This document shows, piece by piece, positions 60,554 through 64,000 of a stretch of DNA of 64,000 bases; within the stretch, counting starts at the first letter, position 1; every line of letters begins with the position of its first letter. A program made the translations under genes and the position numbers. This DNA comes from Clostridiaceae bacterium. GTDB lineage: Bacteria; Bacillota; Clostridia; Oscillospirales; Acutalibacteraceae. The DNA lies in contig JAETSR010000001.1 in NCBI GenBank assembly GCA_021769555.1, positions 186,001-250,000 on the forward strand. The letters are read 5' to 3'. The notes beneath the pieces were generated by a model, which had not been told where the DNA came from, ran no database searches, and saw nothing but the letters and a program-made list of their open reading frames with translations.

Positions 60554-60894
60554 GCCCTTGCCGCCCTGGGCGTCAGCACCCTCACAGGCACGCCCATCTT
60601 TTTGCAGTTGTCAATAACGAACTTCGTGCCCCGGGACTCCCCGTCCCAGAAGGCGAGGACAATATCCGAGTGCTCTATAATGGTGATGTTCCGGCGAAGG
60701 GGGGCGCTCCTGCCGTACCTGCCGTACTCGGGCAGGAACTCGGTGAGGGGTATGCCGTTGGCCCGGGCGTACTCCCTTGCGCTCTGGTCCACGCCCCTGG
60801 CCCCTCCGGAGACTATCTCCGTGGTGCCCTCGGGCAGGTATCTCCACAGGTCCGGAACGGTGAGGCCCCTTGAGCCCACTACCGCCACGCGCAT
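60550..60894 (-). CDS. SLOG-domain (DprA/DUF2493-like) nucleotide-binding protein
   Basis: A 114-residue Rossmannoid protein with VAVVGSRGL at the start, the SLOG loop SGGARGVDQSAREYA near residues 33-47, and a strand-helix HSDIVLAFWDGESRGTKFVID. These are the nucleotide-binding features of the small SLOG group related to lysine-decarboxylase-like and DprA proteins, often with NAD- or ADP-ribose-type ligands. ATG 60894 follows GGGAGGCGGC; TTG 60912 is less likely. Its stop is inside the antisense RNA promoter. Confidence 0.85.
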   Translation of the reverse strand: MRVAVVGSRGLTVPDLWRYLPEGTTEIVSGGARGVDQSAREYARANGIPLTEFLPEYGRYGRSAPLRRNITIIEHSDIVLAFWDGESRGTKFVIDNCKKMGVPVRVLTPRAARA

Positions 60895-60984
60895 TTCTGC
60901 CGCCTCCCCCAAAATTATTTTCTATATCTTAGCACATCTGTTCGGAAAAATAAAGGGGTTTTTGGAAATTTTCCAAATTTTTTT

Positions 60985-62025
60985 TTATTTTTCCAGCTTT
61001 GTGCCGGGGTAGTAGTGGGCAAGTATCTCCTCATACCCCGCGCCCCGCTTTGCCATGAACACCGCCCCCGCCTGGCTGAGCCCAACCCCGTGGCCCCAGC
61101 CCCGCACGGTGAAGCGCACCCCGGACTCCCCGGGCTCCCAGGTGAAGCAGGCGCTGCGAAGGCCCAGGGCGGCCCGAAGCTCCGTGCCGGTGAACTCCCT
61201 GCCCCCGGCTGTCACTGACTTCACCATGCCCGAGGGGGTGTACTGGGCGCCGGAAAAGCAGTCCTCCTTACTGAGCCCGCTTACGCCCAGGGCACTCTCA
61301 AGCTCATCTATAGTGAACTCCGCATGGCTGAGGTAGCCGTCGCTGAACAGGTCCCCGGGGCTTGCAACCGCCTGTAGATAGGGGTGCTCCCTATCGGCGT
61401 CTTCGGCCCAGACATTCTCCACGCTCTCGGTGCTGCCGGGGGAGATGGCAAAGTATGAGGCAAGAATAAGCCTGCCGTTATAAGTGACAGTCTGCCCCAG
61501 CACAGAATCAACTATTTTCTCAAGTATACCCCTGTACTCATCATAGTCCTCCCCCCAGCGCTCCCGCATTTTCTCCGGGGTCACGTACACCTGCCAGCTG
61601 TCCGTGCCGCAGGCAATCTCCTCCCCGGACTCCCTCTGGCGGCTGTAGTAGGTATAGGCGGCCACGGCCTGGGCCTTGAGGGCTTCTTCCGGGGCGTGGA
61701 GGTCCATTTCGCAGGCCAGGTCCGCTATGAGGAACTCCCGCTCGTCCACAGTGAGGGCCTGCCCGGAGGCGTCCTTCAGGGTGAACCCCGCGGGGGGCTT
61801 GCTCTCAGCTCTGTCCAGGGGGCCGGGGATGGTGGAGGCTATGGGCCCCGGGGATACGCTCGGCTCCGGGGAAGGGGATGGGCCCGGCTCCTGAGAAACG
61901 TTTTTCTCCGGAGAAACGCTTTCCTCCGGGCCGGGGACGGCGGCGTAGACTATGGGGGGCAGAAGGGTTATGGTCAGGTATAAGAGGATAAAGCAGCCAA
62001 GCAGCCGCGCGGCGGGCTTTTTCAT
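60985..62025 (-). CDS. spoIID: Stage II sporulation protein D (SpoIID/LytB)
   Basis: The lytic transglycosylase that helps drive forespore engulfment. The 346-residue protein has a signal/anchor at residues 1-30, a Pro/Ser/Glu-rich linker (PGPSPSPEPSVSPGP), and the SpoIID domain with PEEALKAQAVAAYTYY (catalytic Glu region near residue 110), AEDADREHPYLQAVASPGD and the end motif RGWGHGVGLSQAGAVFMAKRG. ATG 62025 follows AAAGGAGCG; longer starts reach into the citrate synthase promoter region. Confidence 0.93.
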   Translation of the reverse strand: MKKPAARLLGCFILLYLTITLLPPIVYAAVPGPEESVSPEKNVSQEPGPSPSPEPSVSPGPIASTIPGPLDRAESKPPAGFTLKDASGQALTVDEREFLIADLACEMDLHAPEEALKAQAVAAYTYYSRQRESGEEIACGTDSWQVYVTPEKMRERWGEDYDEYRGILEKIVDSVLGQTVTYNGRLILASYFAISPGSTESVENVWAEDADREHPYLQAVASPGDLFSDGYLSHAEFTIDELESALGVSGLSKEDCFSGAQYTPSGMVKSVTAGGREFTGTELRAALGLRSACFTWEPGESGVRFTVRGWGHGVGLSQAGAVFMAKRGAGYEEILAHYYPGTKLEK

Positions 62026-62106
62026 TTTAAGCGCTCCTTTTTCGTCCAGAATTTTTGCCGGCACAGGGGACTTTGCATAACATATTGCCGAAACTTGCAG
62101 AAAACC

Positions 62107-62135
62107 TTGACTATTGCCAGTCAAAGCGGTAATAT
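62107..62135 (+). promoter_or_regulatory. Citrate synthase promoter with inverted repeat
   Basis: TTGACT (62107-62112), 17 bases, TAATAT (62130-62135). The -35 box is one arm of TTGACT-ATTGCC-AGTCAA, a perfect 6-bp inverted repeat. Confidence 0.75.
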
Positions 62136-62167
62136 ATTAGAATAACTGAAAGAGAGGTAATGAGCTT

Positions 62168-63544
62168 ATGCAGCGACTGAATAAAGAGAGCCCCGAGAGC
62201 ACCACAATCTCCGAGCTCTGCGCGGAATACAGAAAAAATAATTCCATAAGCCGCCGGGAGTTCGAGCGCTTCGACGTGAAGCGGGGCCTCCGCAACGCCG
62301 ACGGCACCGGGGTCATGGCGGGGCTGACCCATGTGTGCAACGTCCACGGCTACCTTATCGACGACGGTGACAAGGTCCCGGACAAGGGGCGGCTCACCTA
62401 CAGGGGCATTGACATTGAGGACATAGTGAACGGCTGCGCGGCGGAGGGGCGCTTCGGCTTTGAGGAGATAGTCTGGCTGCTCATCTTCGGGGAGCTCCCG
62501 GACCAGCGGCAGTACAGGCGCATGTGCGACTTGCTTTTCGACAACCGTGAGCTGCCCGAGTACTTCCCCGAGGACATGATTATAAAGGCCCCCAGTAAAA
62601 ACATCATGAACAAGCTCTCCCGGTCCGTGATGGCCCTCTACTCCTACGACGACGACCCGGAGGACGGCTCCCTTGAGAACAACATGCGCCAGAGCATATC
62701 TTTAATAGCGAGAATGCCCTCTATCATGGCCTACGCCTATCAGGTGAAAAGGCGTCACTTTGACAAGGAGAGCATGTTCTTCCACCCCTACGAGCCGGGC
62801 CACTGCACGGCGGAGGCCATCCTGAACGCCCTGCGCCCGGACAGGCAGTTCACGAGGGAGGAGGCTGAGCTCCTGGACCTTTGCATGGTGCTCCACGCGG
62901 AGCACGGCGGGGGCAATAACTCCACCTTCACCACAAGGGTCCTCACCTCCGCGGGGACGGACATCTACTCTGCAATAGGCGCGGCGGTGGGCTCTTTGAA
63001 GGGCTACCGGCACGGCGGGGCGAACCATAGGGTCAAGAGCATGATGGCCGAGATAATGGAGCGGGTGAAAAACTGGGAGGACGAAGATGAGGTGGAGGCG
63101 TACCTTGAGAAGATACTCCGGGGGGAGGCCCACGACGGCAGCGGGCTGATATACGGGGTGGGCCACGCCATCTACACCCTGTCGGACCCCCGGGCGGTGA
63201 TACTCAAGGAGAAGGCGAAGCTCCTTGCGGGGAAAAAGGGCTACACGGAAAAGCTGGGGCTGTACGAGGCGGTGGAGAAGCTGGCTCCCAGGGCCTTCTT
63301 AAAGGTGACCGGGAACGAGAAGGTGATAAGCGCCAACGTGGACTTCTACTCAGGCCTTGTGTACGAAATGCTTGGGATACCTGAGGACCTGTACACCCCC
63401 ATGTTTGCCGTGTCGCGGATAGCGGGCTGGTGCGCCCACCGTATAGAGGAGCTGACCACCGGGGGCCGCATCATGCGTCCGGCCTACCGAGCATTACCTG
63501 TAAAGCAGAGGTATGTGCCCTTTTCCGAGAGAAGGGTAAAGTAA
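62168..63544 (+). CDS. gltA: Citrate synthase
   Basis: Condenses acetyl-CoA with oxaloacetate. The 458 residues are longer than in the usual type II enzymes because of an N-terminal extension of about 45 residues. LTYRGIDIEDIVNG, LHAEHGGGNNSTFTTRV (catalytic His), GYRHGGANHRV, GVGHAIYTLSDPRA and ANVDFYSGLVYEMLG (catalytic Asp) are conserved. GAGAGGT precedes the ATG. In a fermenter it probably feeds glutamate synthesis, matching gdhA. Methylcitrate synthase is less likely, as no prp genes are present. Confidence 0.95.
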   Translation: MQRLNKESPESTTISELCAEYRKNNSISRREFERFDVKRGLRNADGTGVMAGLTHVCNVHGYLIDDGDKVPDKGRLTYRGIDIEDIVNGCAAEGRFGFEEIVWLLIFGELPDQRQYRRMCDLLFDNRELPEYFPEDMIIKAPSKNIMNKLSRSVMALYSYDDDPEDGSLENNMRQSISLIARMPSIMAYAYQVKRRHFDKESMFFHPYEPGHCTAEAILNALRPDRQFTREEAELLDLCMVLHAEHGGGNNSTFTTRVLTSAGTDIYSAIGAAVGSLKGYRHGGANHRVKSMMAEIMERVKNWEDEDEVEAYLEKILRGEAHDGSGLIYGVGHAIYTLSDPRAVILKEKAKLLAGKKGYTEKLGLYEAVEKLAPRAFLKVTGNEKVISANVDFYSGLVYEMLGIPEDLYTPMFAVSRIAGWCAHRIEELTTGGRIMRPAYRALPVKQRYVPFSERRVK

Positions 63545-63606
63545 AAGTTTTTGCTCAAGCTTTTTTCAAAAAGCTTGCAGGGGGAAGGGGGGGCTGGCCC
63601 CCCATA
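63543..63606 (+). repeat. Intergenic repeat family A, copy 5 (variant)
   Basis: TAAAAGTTTTTGCTC, CAAGCTTTTT/AAAAAGCTTG hairpin, and GGGGGG-CTGG-CCCCCC. It starts at the citrate synthase stop codon, a design shared with family B. Confidence 0.75.
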
Positions 63607-63616
63607 AAAATAATAT

Positions 63617-63644
63617 TTGAAAACTCCCGCAAATATGCTATAAT
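63617..63644 (+). promoter_or_regulatory. Promoter of the last (truncated) gene
   Basis: TTGAAA (63617-63622), 16 bases, TATAAT (63639-63644). Confidence 0.65.
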
Positions 63645-63678
63645 AGATACCACACTAGAAATCGGGAGGACATAACGC

Positions 63679-64000
63679 ATGGAAAAAACCAAGCTGACGA
63701 TAAACCTGGGCCTAAAGCTGGTAATATGGGGAATCCCTTTGGGGCTGACCCTTCGACTGATACAGATGGGCGCGTTCTTCGACTACGAGACCGGCTTCTA
63801 TATTGGCGCGGGAGAGCTTCTGGCCTGGCTGAGCCTGCTTCTGCCTGTAATAATGGCGGCCATAGGCGAGATATGCTTCAAAAAAAACGCCCGGGCCTTT
63901 AAGGCGCGGGAGCATGTTATTGCCAGGGGCCCGGGGATATTCGCGGGCTTCTCCGGGGGCGTGCTCCTGGTGATGGGGGCGTTCATGCTCAAGGACTATA
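63679..64000 (+). CDS. Membrane protein of unknown function (3' truncated by window)
   Basis: The frame is open from ATG 63679 to the window end, giving 107 residues so far. GGGAGGA stands nine bases before the ATG. Three hydrophobic segments are seen (about residues 9-28, 43-66 and 86-104), the middle one with LLAWLSLLLPVIMAAIGE, and a basic loop KKNARAFKAREH. I do not recognise the family; the rest of the gene is needed. Confidence 0.7.
   Translation, partial: MEKTKLTINLGLKLVIWGIPLGLTLRLIQMGAFFDYETGFYIGAGELLAWLSLLLPVIMAAIGEICFKKNARAFKAREHVIARGPGIFAGFSGGVLLVMGAFMLKDY

Overview
The window looks like a chromosomal segment of a G+C-rich, spore-forming anaerobic member of the Clostridia, most probably the Oscillospiraceae/Ruminococcaceae group. 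The evidence is sporulation genes (spoVAE, spoIID, a SpoVD-type penicillin-binding protein), a SCIFF/ranthipeptide precursor with its radical SAM maturase (a near-universal Clostridia marker), a CIRCE-controlled groESL operon, an HPr with a regulatory serine, Firmicutes-type promoters (TTGACA-N17-TATAAT) and strong GGAGG ribosome binding sites. The species cannot be named from sequence alone. I see no rRNA, tRNA, CRISPR array, insertion sequence or prophage.

Layout. 1-9.0 kb: tail of an unknown gene, gdhA (minus), purB, a GNAT, purA, glmS, a HAD phosphatase, spoVAE, a methyltransferase. 9.1-11.2 kb: a small membrane protein and rpsT whose promoters share a 13-bp element, a four-helix membrane protein, and a hicAB toxin-antitoxin pair with a palindromic operator. 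11.3-13.5 kb: groES-groEL. 13.6-15.6 kb: a coiled-coil protein, a low-G+C type III-like toxin-antitoxin locus (structured two-unit RNA plus ToxN/AbiQ-like protein) and a PhnP-like hydrolase. 15.7-24 kb: GH31 alpha-xylosidase, the SCIFF cluster, and a circularly permuted GH3 beta-glucosidase. 24-30.5 kb: a polar amino-acid ABC transporter, a low-G+C methyltransferase, an M20 amidohydrolase with a WYL regulator, and a toroid-fold protein behind a perfect palindrome. 30.6-34.4 kb: pyrK-pyrD-phosphatase-ruvX-ldh. 34.5-39 kb: ylxM-ffh-flavin reductase-rpsP-khpA-rimM-trmD. 39-43.8 kb: ptsH, uvrC, rsmD, a methyltransferase, coaD, a coiled-coil protein. 44-56.8 kb: a reduced division/cell-wall cluster (mraZ, rsmH, ftsL-like, PBP, mraY, ftsW, murG, GNAT, murA, ftsQ, ftsZ) lacking murC-F and ftsA. 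56.8-60 kb: VOC protein, methyltransferase, GNAT, orphan fumarase beta-type subunit, cation diffusion facilitator. 60.1-60.6 kb: a symmetric type I toxin/antisense RNA locus. 60.5-64 kb: SLOG protein, spoIID, citrate synthase, and a truncated membrane protein.

The items most worth following up are the three small toxin-antitoxin loci of three different classes (RNA-protein near 14.0-14.7 kb, HicAB near 10.6-11.2 kb, antisense RNA near 60.1-60.6 kb), the SCIFF cluster whose maturase is translationally coupled to a PLP decarboxylase-fold enzyme, and three families of hairpin-rich intergenic repeats that recur between housekeeping genes, often touching the upstream stop codon and ending at the downstream ribosome binding site.
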